Notes: a model not told the origin generated them from the sequence alone. 64,000 nt of DNA from Cryobacterium sp. SO1 (GCF_004210215.2 NZ_CP067394.1:1364001-1428000); one strand, 5' to 3'; shown: positions 8,843-17,863, counted from the stretch's first letter. Program-made: numbers and translations.

Positions 8843-9258
8843 TCAGGCTGTGCCGTCACCGAGTGTTGGTCGGGGTTCTGCGTCGTAGTCAGCTTGGGCC
8901 GCCCGGATGGTCGCGGCGTGCTCAATTGTCCAGTCATAGAGCCTCCCGAATGGTTCGCGCAGCGATTCGCCGAGGGGGGGGTGAGGGCGTATTCGACGCC
9001 GATCGGGGATGTGGGGATGACCCGGCGGGTGATCATCCCGTTCCGCTCGAGACGCCGGAGCGTCTGGGTGAGGACGCGCTGGGTTACCCCGGACAGTTGG
9101 CGCTTGATCTCGTTGAACCGGGTCGGCTTCTCAAGCACTGCCAGTGCCATCATCGACCACTTGTCGGCGATCTGATCCAGGATCGGCCGGCTTGGGCAGT
9201 CCGCCGCGAACGGCACGCTCCCGTCACCGTGCGCCGTGTAGGAACTGGTATCCACCAT
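8843..9258 (-). pseudogene. HxlR-family regulator, frameshifted in a G8 tract
   Basis: A winged-helix HxlR regulator (YybR-like). The N-terminal part reads CPSRPILDQIADKWSMM and RQLSGVTQRVLTQTLRRLER, then VEYALTP. At that point an eight-base G run (8974-8981, + strand) throws the frame. In the next frame the family-typical tail LGESLREPFGRLYDW continues to a stop at 8843. A tract of six or nine bases would restore the full protein of about 138 residues. As written, translation runs on in the wrong frame. ATG 9258 is preceded by AAGG and GGAGG. It diverges from the enoyl-CoA hydratase-like gene, its likely target. Confidence 0.75.
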
Positions 9259-9310
9259 GTGCCTTAGGACCTCCAAAGTGCGTTCTTGACTGTTTCTGTG
9301 CCTGCACGCA

Positions 9311-9349
9311 GCATAGGTATGCGAAACAAACTTACATGCTCAACGCATA
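9311..9349. promoter_or_regulatory. candidate HxlR operator (GCATA/TATGC half-sites)
   Basis: Between the divergent HxlR and enoyl-CoA hydratase-like genes there is GCATA-GG-TATGC (9311-9322) and a further CGCATA (9344-9349). The latter pairs as an inverted repeat with TATGCG (9319-9324). Three half-sites in a 100-base divergent region suggest a dimer-binding regulator; assignment to HxlR is inference from position. Confidence 0.4.
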
Positions 9350-9365
9350 CTAGAAAAAGGCCCTC

Positions 9366-10196
9366 ATGTCTCAAATGTATTCAACCTTGCAGGTGACCGT
9401 CGCGGACGGTGTCGCCGACATCGTGCTCGACAACCCTCCCGTGAACGTCATCAGCGCGATGATGATGAAGGAGCTCGACAGCGTCCTTGGGGAGCTTCGC
9501 GGAGACGATTCGGTGCGGGTGATCGTGTTCTCCTCGGCGAACCCTGAGTTCTTCCTCGCTCACGTCGATATACATATCCTCGACCAGGAAGACCTCTTCA
9601 ACGAGCTCACGGCCGCCACCCCGCCGGGAGTGAACGTGTTCCAGGCCATTGGCGAACTGCTCCGCAACCAGCCGCAACCGATCATCGTCAAGCTCGCCGG
9701 CAAGGCGCGGGGCGGCGGTGCCGAATTCGTCGGGGCCGCCGACATGGTCTTCGCCGCGACTGAGACCGCCGGGATCGGGCAGATCGAGAGCCTCATGGGC
9801 ATCGTGCCTTCCGGCGGCGGAACCCAGTATCTCCTTGAGCGTGTCGGCCGCAACCGGGCCTTGGAGATCATCCTGACCGGAGACCTCTACGACGCGACAA
9901 CCGCAGCTGCGTATGGGTGGATCAACCGCGCGGTGCCCGCCGCCGAGCTTGATGCATTCGTTGATCGCGTCGCGCGCAACATCGCCGACCTCGCAACCGG
10001 CGTCGCCCTGCGTGCGAAGGAGGTGCTCTCGCCCGCTCGTCCGCTCGAGGGCTACGCGCGTGAGGAGAGGGCCTGGTCGAGCCTGATCGCGGGGCCGACC
10101 GCGCTCGGGCTGATGAGCAGGGCGCTTGAGCACGGCGCACAGACCCCGGAGGGCGAGGCTGACTTGGAGCAGCTCATGCGGTCCATGACCCGTTGA
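9366..10196 (+). CDS. enoyl-CoA hydratase/isomerase family protein
   Basis: A 276-residue crotonase-fold protein. The start has the usual VADIVLDNPPVNVIS. The oxyanion-hole region reads GKARGGGAEFVGAADM, and the second part reads SLMGIVPSGGGTQYLLERVG. The glutamate in GGAEF matches one hydratase catalytic position, while the second (usually PEIxLG) is ESLMG. FFLAHVDIHIL replaces the canonical FxAGAD loop, so a true hydratase reaction is uncertain. ATG 9366 follows AAAAAGG. It is single-gene and divergent from the damaged HxlR gene. Confidence 0.85.
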   Translation: MSQMYSTLQVTVADGVADIVLDNPPVNVISAMMMKELDSVLGELRGDDSVRVIVFSSANPEFFLAHVDIHILDQEDLFNELTAATPPGVNVFQAIGELLRNQPQPIIVKLAGKARGGGAEFVGAADMVFAATETAGIGQIESLMGIVPSGGGTQYLLERVGRNRALEIILTGDLYDATTAAAYGWINRAVPAAELDAFVDRVARNIADLATGVALRAKEVLSPARPLEGYAREERAWSSLIAGPTALGLMSRALEHGAQTPEGEADLEQLMRSMTR

Positions 10197-10255
10197 CGGC
10201 GCCCGTCGTGGTCACTTTCACGCCCGACGGCCCCGCCCGCCCGGCCCGGAATTCC

Positions 10256-10285
10256 TTGCGCCTTGGTGATGTATGCGCTTACACT
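10256..10285 (+). promoter_or_regulatory. promoter with overlapping LacI-type operator
   Basis: TTGCGC (10256-10261) and TACACT (10280-10285) are separated by 18 bases. TGTATGCGCTTACA (10270-10283) lies across the spacer and the -10 element; it is a 14-base dyad with only one mismatched pair and the central CG typical of LacI-family operators. This predicts sugar-responsive repression of the secreted glucanase-like gene that starts at 10326. No LacI gene is present in the window. Confidence 0.55.
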
Positions 10286-10325
10286 CGTCAGAACGTGCTT
10301 CAAAGACGACACGAAGGAACACTCT

Positions 10326-11897
10326 GTGAAACGAACACCGAAGTTTGCCGTGATGTGCGCCGCGCTGGTGGCGGGAACGTTCATCATCGTGCCGAGCGCC
10401 GCCGCCGACCCCGGCCCATCGACGGGGCCCACGAAGGGTGATCCCGCCGGAGACGACACGGTCCTCAAGGGCTATGCCGTCGACACCTGGGCCTCCCTCG
10501 ACGCCATGACCGACAAGAAGACCGGGCTGCCCGCGGACACGCTGCAGGGCGACCTGTCCGGTCCGAGCGACAACACCAGCCCCACCAATATCGGCGGCTA
10601 CCTGTGGTCGGTCATCTCGGCGCGGGACCTCGGCATCATCAGCAAGCAGGATGCCTTCAAGCGCATGAAATCCACCCTCAAGACCCTCGAGCAGATCGAG
10701 CGGCACGAGCCCAGTGGCATGTTCTACAACTGGTACTCGCCGCGCGACGGTCACAAGCTCACGACCTGGCCGGGTAGTGACGACCCCGTCGACCCTTTCC
10801 TGAGCTCGGTCGACAACGGCTGGCTCGCCGCGTCCTTCCGCATCGTCGCCGAGGCCGAACCCCGCCTCGCCCGATCGGCCGATGCTCTCTACGCCAGCAT
10901 GGACTTCGGCTACTTTCACAATCTCGAGGGCGGAGCGAACGCCGTCAACGGCGCCGGGCTTAATCGCGGCGGTTTCTGGGTGACACCTCCTCCGGGCTGC
11001 AGCGTTCCCGGCAACTACGGCGACGACGGCTCAGAGCTGTACTACACCTGCCACCACTACGACACGAGCGTGAGCGAGGCGCGAATCGTGAACTACCTCG
11101 GAATCGCCAACGGACAGATTCCCGCTGAGGCCTATTTCGGAACCCTGCGCACCATGCCCGATCAGGGCTGCGACTTCGACTGGCAGGAACAGAAGCCCAC
11201 CGGCGAAACGAGGGAGTACCTCGGTGTGCCCGTCTACGAGGGCGTCTACGAATACCGAGGCATGAAACTCGTCCCGGCCTGGGGCGGCAGCATGTTCGAG
11301 GCCCTGATGCCCGACTTGCTCGTGCCCGAAGCCGACTGGGGGCCGCAGTCCTGGGCTGTGAACCACGCGGCGAGCGTGCGCGCCCAGATCGAGCACGGTC
11401 TCGACGAGGCCGGCTACGGCTACTGGGGCTTCTCCCCGGCGAGCGATCCATTCGGCGAGTACGCGGAGTACGGAGTCGAGGGAGTGGGAATGAGCACCGA
11501 CGGCTACGCCTCCGACCGGGAGCGAACCAACGTCGATGCCGGCTACGAGGGATGCCGCGAGGCCGGCAACCCGAACCCCGAGTTCGGCGATGGCGTCGTG
11601 ACGCCGCACGCATCATTTCTCGCCCTTCCGTATGACAAGCCGGCCGTTCTGAGCAACCTCGCGGGTATCAAGAACGACCTGGGCGCTTATGGCCCGGGCG
11701 GCTTCTATGACGCCGTCGCGACGCAGACTGGCACCATCGCCGACCGGTATCTCTCCCTCGACCAGTCGATGATCATGGCCGCGATCGCCAACGAACTGCT
11801 CGACGACCGGCTCAAGCACTACTTCGTCGACGACGACTTCGAGGCGGCCGTGCGTCCGCTCGTAGAAGCTCAGATCTTCGGTTCCAAGCTGGAGTGA
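10326..11897 (+). CDS. secreted glucoamylase/GH144-like glycoside hydrolase
   Basis: A 523-residue protein with a Sec signal peptide: basic VKRTPK, a hydrophobic run and a likely AxA cleavage at about residue 27. The mature part contains VDNGWLAASFRIVAEAEPR, YDTSVSEARIVNYLGIANG, VPAWGGSMFEALMPDL and EYGVEGVGMS. This is the pattern of the glycoamylase-like (PF10091/COG5368) domain that includes GH144 beta-1,2-glucanases. It is thus probably an extracellular (alpha/alpha)6-barrel glucanase; the exact linkage cannot be read from sequence. GTG 10326 is chosen for the GAAGGA upstream and because it starts the signal peptide directly. It stands alone. Confidence 0.8.
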   Translation: MKRTPKFAVMCAALVAGTFIIVPSAAADPGPSTGPTKGDPAGDDTVLKGYAVDTWASLDAMTDKKTGLPADTLQGDLSGPSDNTSPTNIGGYLWSVISARDLGIISKQDAFKRMKSTLKTLEQIERHEPSGMFYNWYSPRDGHKLTTWPGSDDPVDPFLSSVDNGWLAASFRIVAEAEPRLARSADALYASMDFGYFHNLEGGANAVNGAGLNRGGFWVTPPPGCSVPGNYGDDGSELYYTCHHYDTSVSEARIVNYLGIANGQIPAEAYFGTLRTMPDQGCDFDWQEQKPTGETREYLGVPVYEGVYEYRGMKLVPAWGGSMFEALMPDLLVPEADWGPQSWAVNHAASVRAQIEHGLDEAGYGYWGFSPASDPFGEYAEYGVEGVGMSTDGYASDRERTNVDAGYEGCREAGNPNPEFGDGVVTPHASFLALPYDKPAVLSNLAGIKNDLGAYGPGGFYDAVATQTGTIADRYLSLDQSMIMAAIANELLDDRLKHYFVDDDFEAAVRPLVEAQIFGSKLE

Positions 11898-12096
11898 TCG
11901 TGTTCAGGTGACAGAGCAGGACAGTCGGACGTCGCGAATGGCGGCGGTCTGTTGCTGACTACACCGTCTGGACTGACCATTCCGTTCTGAATTTCGATGT
12001 GAACGTCAAAGCTGGACAGTCGCGCGGCTTTCGTATGTGCTCATGTGCTTCTCCTTGTGGATGGGGGCGAACTCATGTGGTTAATCGGGGTTGAAC

Positions 12097-12321
12097 TCAG
12101 GGGTTTTGGAGGGGTGCGCGACTGCGGGTGCGCCCCCAGGCGGCCCAGACGAGCGGGCCGATGACGGGGAAAAGGATGGCGATGGCCACCCACACGCCGC
12201 GCTCGAATCCGCTGAGCCCGGGGCGTTGGGCGATGCTGATGACGGCGAGCACCCAGAGGGTTATCCACACAACGGCGATGACGATGAGAATGACGGTGTG
12301 GGTGCCGCCGGCGTCGTTCAC
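12097..12321 (-). CDS. small PLDc_N-domain membrane protein
   Basis: A 74-residue protein with two membrane spans, roughly TVILIVIAVVWITLWVLAVI and GVWVAIAILFPVIGPLVWAA, joined by ISIAQRPGLSG. This matches the stand-alone phospholipase-D-nuclease N-terminal (PLDc_N) domain, a membrane anchor of unknown role. The GTG at 12321 overlaps the stop of the NmrA-like gene (GTGA), so the two are translationally coupled. Confidence 0.7.
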   Translation of the reverse strand: MNDAGGTHTVILIVIAVVWITLWVLAVISIAQRPGLSGFERGVWVAIAILFPVIGPLVWAAWGRTRSRAPLQNP

Positions 12322-13142
12322 GAGGCCACCGTCAGCACTGCCGCTTCCCGGGCCGCCCAATCCGTGAATGATGTCGCGGGGCGGCCGAGGACACGCAGAA
12401 CTCCGTCGCTGAGGTACGCGTCGTCGCCGCGGCGGATGCCGTCAAGCATCGCCATCCGCCAGGCGATGTAGCCCTCTGGTGTTCCGGCGTCGCGGAGGCG
12501 CCTGGTGTGCTCCAGTGGATCCTCGTCTCGGAAGTCCATTGGCTGGCCGCTGCGCTCTCCGAGGATTTCGACTGCCTCGTGGAACGTGTGGGCAATCGGT
12601 CCGGAAAGCTCGATGGTCTCGCACGCCCAGGCGTCGTCGACCAGCACGGTGGCGGCCACGTGTGCAATGTCTTCGACGTCGATGAACGGCTGGGCTCCGC
12701 GTGCGACCGGCGCGGTGACAGTTCCGTCGATGGGAACGAACATGGCCTCGGTGAAGTTCTGTGCGAAGTGCGTGGGACGCAGGATGGTCCAGACGAGTGG
12801 GCCGACTCGCAGGGCTGTCTCTGCGCGAGCCACAGCTCCGTCACGGAGGAATTCGACGCCCCGCGCGGAGAGGAGGACAGCGTGCCTGACGCCCTGGGCT
12901 TGCGCGACAGCGAGGAGTTGGGTGAGCGATGATGACCAGTCGGTGGCTGATCCGGGGCCGATGATGAAGACGCCTTGGACCCCGTGGAGCGCCCGGGTAA
13001 ACGTCTCGGGCGCCGTCCAGTCGAAGGTCACGTCGCCGTGGGTGCGGCTTGCGACCCGGGCGTCGTGCCCTTGAGAACGCAGGATGTGGCTGAGGCGACT
13101 GCCGACTTTGCCGGTGCCGCCGATGATGAGGAAGGTGCTCAT
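12318..13142 (-). CDS. NmrA-like NAD(P)-binding protein
   Basis: A 274-residue Rossmann protein. GGTGKVGSRLSHILRSQGHD near the start is the NmrA/TMR-type GxxGxxG dinucleotide site, and ILRPTHFAQNFTEAMF matches the usual LRPxxFMQN helix. Catalytic SDR Tyr-Lys is absent, so it may be an atypical reductase or a redox sensor. ATG 13142 has AAAGG six bases upstream. It is followed with overlap by the PLDc_N gene and preceded by a tautomerase gene. Confidence 0.82.
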   Translation of the reverse strand: MSTFLIIGGTGKVGSRLSHILRSQGHDARVASRTHGDVTFDWTAPETFTRALHGVQGVFIIGPGSATDWSSSLTQLLAVAQAQGVRHAVLLSARGVEFLRDGAVARAETALRVGPLVWTILRPTHFAQNFTEAMFVPIDGTVTAPVARGAQPFIDVEDIAHVAATVLVDDAWACETIELSGPIAHTFHEAVEILGERSGQPMDFRDEDPLEHTRRLRDAGTPEGYIAWRMAMLDGIRRGDDAYLSDGVLRVLGRPATSFTDWAAREAAVLTVAS

Positions 13143-13241
13143 GGTGACCTTTCGTGGGTCTGGTAGGTCTGGTGGGTGTGGTTGGTGCTGAGCAGTCACC
13201 GTCAAAGTGTTCAGCCTCGACGCGTTCGGGGACTGAGCCGG

Positions 13242-13544
13242 CTACTTTTCGACGACGGGTAGTGCTGCTGCGAATTCAGGACGCGTGACGGGGTGGCCAT
13301 CGATCGACTCGTAGAGGGCCTTGACGCGGCCCATCTGATCCATGAGGGTGGCTGGACCTCGGAAGGGCTTGCCTCCCATGTGCCAGCCGTCGGTGTGCAG
13401 TTCTTCGATCATCACCCAGACGACTTCGCGGAAGGCTTCAGATCCCTCGAACTTGACCATGACGTCGGTTAGTTCTGCGGCGAGGGCGTGCTTTTCTTGC
13501 TCGGTGAATACTCCATCGACGAGTGAGACTCGGACGAGAGGCAT
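13242..13544 (-). CDS. tautomerase-superfamily protein 1
   Basis: A 100-residue protein starting MPLVRVSL; the proline after Met is the catalytic Pro1 of 4-oxalocrotonate tautomerases. WVMIEELHTDGWHMGG resembles the second beta strand of that family. It is longer than the 60-residue 4-OT subunit and may be closer to dimeric single-chain forms. AAGGAGAA precedes ATG 13544. It lies 130 bases downstream of the GlxA-type gene in the same direction. Confidence 0.78.
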   Translation of the reverse strand: MPLVRVSLVDGVFTEQEKHALAAELTDVMVKFEGSEAFREVVWVMIEELHTDGWHMGGKPFRGPATLMDQMGRVKALYESIDGHPVTRPEFAAALPVVEK

Positions 13545-13673
13545 GATGTTCTCCTTGGAAGGTTTGGTCGGGAGCGAATCTCCTGGCCGTGTTCCAAGTT
13601 TGTGTTCAGGCGGTTCTGGGCGGACCTGCTGTGCGTGCCGGGGTGCCCACAGATCGTGCCAGGCACGTGTTGA

Positions 13674-14651
13674 TCACCGCGCCTGCACTGGTGGTTCGGG
13701 GTTCTTGAGTTGGTCCCGGTAGAGGGCTGGGCTCTGGCCTACGCGGCTGACAAAGACGCGCCGGAGCGTTTCCGCTGTGCCGAAGCCGCTCAGCAGGGCC
13801 GCGGATGCGACGGTCTCCCCGTTTTGGAGGAGCGTCTGTGCCGCTTCGATGCGCACAATTTCGACGTAACGGGCGGGTGTTGTTCCGACCCCGTCGTGGA
13901 AGAGGCGTGCCAGCTGGCGAACGCTGACCCGTGCGAGGGTGGCCATGTGGGCGAGTGAATAGTTCGCCGCCGGGTCCGCGGCGATGGTGTCGAGCAGCAC
14001 GCGCAATGGGTTGTCCTGCGGCACCGATGAGCGTGATGGGGCGGAGAACTGGGACTGGGCTCCGGGACGTTGCATGAAGACGACCATTTGTCGGGCGACA
14101 TCCCGGGCTACGTCTGGCCCGTGGTCGTCTTCGACCAGAGCGAGGGCCAGGTCGATCCCGGAGCTGACGCCGGCGGAGGTGATGATGTTGCCGTCGCGCA
14201 CAAACAGCGCGTCTGGTTCCACCGAGATGAGAGGGAAAATCCGAGCGAACTCCGCCACCCGAAGCCAGTGGGTTGTCGCTTTGCGATGGTCTAACAAGCC
14301 GATTGTGGCGAGAAGAAAAGCTCCGGTGCACACCGACGCGATCCGGTCTGCCTGTCGGGTGATAGTTGTGACCGCCTCGGTCAGGTTGGGAGGGAACGGT
14401 TTGGAGATCGCTCCGTATGCTCCCGGAATGATCACGGTGTCGAGATGAACTGAGTCCAGGACGGCCTCGTCGGCGACCAAGCGCAGGCCGTTGGAGGCTC
14501 GTGCGTCGGTGCCGTCCGGCGACAGGAGGACCGTTCTGTATGAGGCGCCGAACCGGTTGGCGTGATGGAACACATCGGCGGGCCCGGCAACGTCGATCAT
14601 GGTGACATTGTCGTAAATCAGGATCCCAACCACGTGCTCGTGCGAAAACAT
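13674..14651 (-). CDS. GlxA-type AraC regulator with DJ-1/PfpI domain
   Basis: A 325-residue regulator. The N-terminal DJ-1/PfpI-like sensor domain (about 5-180) has the nucleophile-elbow cysteine C108 in SVCTGAFLLA. The C-terminal AraC domain (about 215-320) reads LARVSVRQLARLFHDGVG and ASAALLSGFGTAETLRRVF. Such proteins usually activate neighbouring catabolic genes. It ends the main part of the leftward enzyme run. Confidence 0.87.
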   Translation of the reverse strand: MFSHEHVVGILIYDNVTMIDVAGPADVFHHANRFGASYRTVLLSPDGTDARASNGLRLVADEAVLDSVHLDTVIIPGAYGAISKPFPPNLTEAVTTITRQADRIASVCTGAFLLATIGLLDHRKATTHWLRVAEFARIFPLISVEPDALFVRDGNIITSAGVSSGIDLALALVEDDHGPDVARDVARQMVVFMQRPGAQSQFSAPSRSSVPQDNPLRVLLDTIAADPAANYSLAHMATLARVSVRQLARLFHDGVGTTPARYVEIVRIEAAQTLLQNGETVASAALLSGFGTAETLRRVFVSRVGQSPALYRDQLKNPEPPVQAR

Positions 14652-14664
14652 GATTCCCGCCTTG

Positions 14665-15645
14665 TCAACTCGTGTGTGCGGCAGAAGCGAGAAGTGCGGG
14701 GAGATCGACGTTCCCGCCGGTCACGAGCACGCCGACAACTTCGCCTTCCGCGGGAACGTACGCGCCGCTGAGCAGCGCGGCCAACGCAGTGGCACCGCCA
14801 CCCTCAAGTCCGATGCGTAGTTCGTTCCAGGCCGCCAGCTGGGCGGCGGTGATCGCTTTGTCGGCGACGTCGACGTGGTGCACCCCTTGTGCCAGCACGG
14901 CGTCGAAGCACAACTGTCCCACCCTCCGTGGACCGAGGCTGTCGACGGCTGGGCCCGACACGGACACATCGACCGGGTGTCCGGCATCCATGGCGGCGCC
15001 GAGGCAGCGCGCGCTGATTGGCTCGACGGCGACCACTACAGTAGGCGACCCGGTCAAAGCCGCCAGCGCACCGGCCAACAGCCCGCCGCCACCGACCGGC
15101 AGCAGAATCGAGTCGAGACCAGGGACCTGTTCGACGAACTCGGAGGTCACCGTTCCCGCTCCGGCGACCGTGAGCACCTGGTCGAATGGGTGGATCATCG
15201 CCGCCCCGGACTTGGCGGCGGCCAGCTGCGCCGCTGCCAGGCTCTCGTCGTACACGTCACCGACGACGGTGACGTTCGCCCCGTACTCAGCAAGTCGCCG
15301 CAGTTTGATTTCAGGGCACGTCGTCGGGACGAAAATGGCCGCAGGCACTCCCAGCAGTCGAGCCGCCCAGGCGACAGCCTGCCCGTGGTTTCCGCCGCTG
15401 GCGGCGATGACGCCGGAGGGCGGGATCGTGGTCGCCCGCAGACTGTTCAGCGCTCCGCGGGCTTTGAATGCGCCTGTGGACTGGAGAGATTCCAGCTTGA
15501 GCCAGAACGCGGGATGGCTGGCGCTGAGCTGGTTGGCTTCGATGCGGATGACCGGTGTGCGGCGCACCTCGGTGCCGAGTCGTTCCTGCGCGGCCGCCAC
15601 GTCAGCGGCAGTGACCGCGAGGCGGCGTGCCGGATCAGTGTCCAC
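14665..15645 (-). CDS. PLP-dependent threonine dehydratase/serine racemase-like enzyme
   Basis: A 326-residue fold-type II PLP enzyme. K61 in TGAFKARGALNSL is the Schiff-base lysine, ASGGNHGQAVA binds substrate, and LPVGGGGLLAG is the phosphate loop. No C-terminal ACT domain is present, so it is the catabolic or racemase type. Dehydratases release reactive enamines, which the neighbouring RidA protein hydrolyses. The GTG at 15645 overlaps the ridA-like stop by 11 bases. Confidence 0.87.
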   Translation of the reverse strand: MDTDPARRLAVTAADVAAAQERLGTEVRRTPVIRIEANQLSASHPAFWLKLESLQSTGAFKARGALNSLRATTIPPSGVIAASGGNHGQAVAWAARLLGVPAAIFVPTTCPEIKLRRLAEYGANVTVVGDVYDESLAAAQLAAAKSGAAMIHPFDQVLTVAGAGTVTSEFVEQVPGLDSILLPVGGGGLLAGALAALTGSPTVVVAVEPISARCLGAAMDAGHPVDVSVSGPAVDSLGPRRVGQLCFDAVLAQGVHHVDVADKAITAAQLAAWNELRIGLEGGGATALAALLSGAYVPAEGEVVGVLVTGGNVDLPALLASAAHTS

Positions 15646-16024
15646 GTCCGGCCACCGCCTGGATCTCGATCTTCGCGCCGAAGGGCAGCGCACCGGCCTG
15701 GAAGGTGAAACGTGCGGGGGCAGTGGCGATATCCGGGAATGTCTCCCTCCACCAGTCGTTCAAGGCACTGTAGTCGCCGATGTCTGCGAGCACGCACTGG
15801 ACGTAGATGATCTCGTCTCTGGAGTAGCCGGAGGCTTCTGCAATGGACGCGATATTGTGCCAGGCCAGTTCGGTTTCCTCGAGAAAGGTTCCGGCCTGGA
15901 ATTTACCCTCAGCGTCGAGCGCGGGCATGCCGCTGATGAAGCAGGTTCCGTTGACGTCCCCGGAGAGGCTGAACGGGAATCCGGAGGGCAGACCGGAACC
16001 TGCGGAGGTGCGATTGATTGCCAT
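15635..16024 (-). CDS. RidA-family enamine/imine deaminase
   Basis: A 129-residue protein with the RidA/YjgF fold: FISGMPALDAEGKF, WHNIASIAEASGYSRDEI, and the conserved arginine in TAPARFTFQAG followed by IEIQAVA. It is predicted to hydrolyse 2-aminoacrylate-type intermediates. Members of this family also include 2-aminomuconate deaminases, so a role in the pathway itself is possible. ATG 16024 is preceded by AAAAGGA. Confidence 0.88.
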   Translation of the reverse strand: MAINRTSAGSGLPSGFPFSLSGDVNGTCFISGMPALDAEGKFQAGTFLEETELAWHNIASIAEASGYSRDEIIYVQCVLADIGDYSALNDWWRETFPDIATAPARFTFQAGALPFGAKIEIQAVAGRGH

Positions 16025-16071
16025 TTCTTGAATCCTTTTCTACTCGGTGCGGTCGAACGAGGGTGCCCGGT

Positions 16072-16914
16072 TCAGGATTGGGCGATAGCGACGTGGCGCT
16101 GGGTCTGGTCTCCGACGACGCTGGTGATCTGATCACCCGCCCGCAGGTACTCCGGGGGGTTCATGCCCAGCGCTACCCCTGACGGTGTTCCGGTGAGGAT
16201 GACGTCTCCGGGCAGAAGTGGCAGGATCGCGGACAGGTAGGCGATGAGTTCGCCAACGGAGAAGATCATGTCGGCGGTACTCGATGACTGGACGGTCCGA
16301 CCGTTGATCGCGCAGGAGAGTTGGATGTCATCTGGGTTTTCGAACTCGTCCGGGCTGACCAGGACGGGGCCGAGCGGGGTGTAGCCGGGGAACGACTTAC
16401 CGAGACTGAACTGCGGTGTTCCGACCGGCCGCATCTGCACGTCTCGTGCCGAGTAGTCCTGCGCTGCAGTGACGCCGGCAACATGTGCCCACGCGTTCGC
16501 TTTGTCGACGTGCCGCGCCTCGGTACCGATCACGATGGCCGCTTCGACTTCCCAATCCACTTGGTCCGTGAACAGGACGAGCTCGCCGATGGCTGGGGCA
16601 ACAGACGTGACGAACTTCGCGAAGACCAGCGGGGTGGCCGGCGCGGGAAGACCGGACTCGATCTGATGGGCATGGTAATTCAGACCGATTCCGAATATCT
16701 GTCGGGGACGAGGAACGGGGGAGTCGCACTCTTCGGGCGCGAAGGCAGCGCCGGGCCCGAGGTCAGCGGAGTCCGCCCACGAGAGGAACCCTTTCCACTG
16801 GTCGTAGACATCCTGGGCATCAGGCCCGAACAAGCCGGCGCTCGCACCCGCTATGTCGAAGACCTCGTCACCGCGGACGATCTTGGCCCGCGAATCGATA
16901 ACAGCAATTCTCAT
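16072..16914 (-). CDS. fumarylacetoacetate hydrolase-family protein
   Basis: A 280-residue FAH-superfamily enzyme. The core has FGIGLNYHAHQIESG, the metal-site segment VDWEVEAAIVIGTEA, TGVTAAQDYSARD-like features, and VILTGTPSGVALG. Family members cleave or hydrate acylpyruvates and 2-keto-4-pentenoates. Its place between a tautomerase and a RidA suggests a ring-fission or keto-acid route. Substrate unknown. Confidence 0.88.
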   Translation of the reverse strand: MRIAVIDSRAKIVRGDEVFDIAGASAGLFGPDAQDVYDQWKGFLSWADSADLGPGAAFAPEECDSPVPRPRQIFGIGLNYHAHQIESGLPAPATPLVFAKFVTSVAPAIGELVLFTDQVDWEVEAAIVIGTEARHVDKANAWAHVAGVTAAQDYSARDVQMRPVGTPQFSLGKSFPGYTPLGPVLVSPDEFENPDDIQLSCAINGRTVQSSSTADMIFSVGELIAYLSAILPLLPGDVILTGTPSGVALGMNPPEYLRAGDQITSVVGDQTQRHVAIAQS

Positions 16915-16980
16915 GACTACAGTCCCTCAATTTGGGTGGAACAATTGGCGCAGACGGGTGAATCCAGGTCGGCCAGGCGC

Positions 16981-17367
16981 CTACTCGGCGGCGCGCTGTG
17001 CCAGACCTCGCCCGAACGACACGTTGGCGAGTCCGGCTTCGGTGATCATCACGAAGACATCCTCCGGGCGAACCAGTCCGGCATCCACGAGGTTTTTGTT
17101 CATCGCCGCCAGGAGGGCCTTCTTCATCACATCGTCGCGACCTTCCAGGAAGGTGATCTCGATCATGAGAAGTTGGGCTGTGTAGTCCATTCCGAGGTAG
17201 GCATCGGTGTGCTGGAAGTTGTCATCGTCGAACTCGGTGAAGAGCTGGTATCGGTCCGCTTCCGGAACGTTCAGGGTGCTCACGAGCGCCGCCTGAATGG
17301 CGGTCCCGATTGCAGTTTTTTCCGTGGCTGTGCGGCCTTTGCGTAGGTTTACTTTGACCAACGGCAT
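16981..17367 (-). CDS. tautomerase-superfamily protein 2
   Basis: A 128-residue protein starting MPLVKVNLRKGRTATEK, again with Pro1, and reading FTEFDDDNFQHTDAY and FVMITEAGLANVSFGRG further on. The length and GRG ending match the Tautomerase_2 group (malonate-semialdehyde-decarboxylase-like). AAGGA precedes ATG 17367. First enzyme gene after the MarR regulator. Confidence 0.83.
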   Translation of the reverse strand: MPLVKVNLRKGRTATEKTAIGTAIQAALVSTLNVPEADRYQLFTEFDDDNFQHTDAYLGMDYTAQLLMIEITFLEGRDDVMKKALLAAMNKNLVDAGLVRPEDVFVMITEAGLANVSFGRGLAQRAAE

Positions 17368-17461
17368 GCGAATTCCTTACTGTCGTGTTCCCCTCGCTAG
17401 TGTCCGGGGCCGTCCGCCCATGATCGGGCTCGAAAATCTGTGCGGAGCCAAGGCTCCGGGG

Positions 17462-17863
17462 TCACACCGCCTGCAACAGTGAGCGCAGGGCGTTCGCGGC
17501 GTCCACACCAACCTTCGCCTCGAAATCTCGCTGGGCTTGCTCCCACAGCGGCTCGCTCCGGTGGCGGGTTTCGACACCGTGCGTGGTGAGGAGGATGGTG
17601 ACCGCGCGACGGTCCGAGTCCGACTTCCCGATGCTCACCAGCCCCTGCTTCTCCAGAAGACGCACATTGCGCGCAGCGGTCGATCGTTCCAATTCGGCTG
17701 ACTTGGCGAGGTCTTCAACGGACAGCGCGGTCTCGTCACTGAGCCGGCGAAGCAGGGCCAGCTGAGCGATGGTGATTCCCGCCGGCTTCAAGGCGGCATC
17801 GTACATGCCGGTCACCTTGCGGGTCGCCGACCGAATAGTGGTGGAGTAGCAGTCGGTCTTCAT
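17462..17863 (-). CDS. MarR-family regulator of the catabolic run
   Basis: A 133-residue winged-helix regulator with ITIAQLALLRRL, SVEDLAKSAELERSTAARN and VSIGKSDSDRRAVTILLT, the MarR recognition helix and wing. ATG 17863 is taken; a GTG at 17881 is in frame, and neither has a clear ribosome site. Upstream is A+T-rich (TATATAC) with a weak ACAC/GTGT dyad at 17878-17891. Probably controls itself and the downstream enzymes. Confidence 0.82.
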   Translation of the reverse strand: MKTDCYSTTIRSATRKVTGMYDAALKPAGITIAQLALLRRLSDETALSVEDLAKSAELERSTAARNVRLLEKQGLVSIGKSDSDRRAVTILLTTHGVETRHRSEPLWEQAQRDFEAKVGVDAANALRSLLQAV

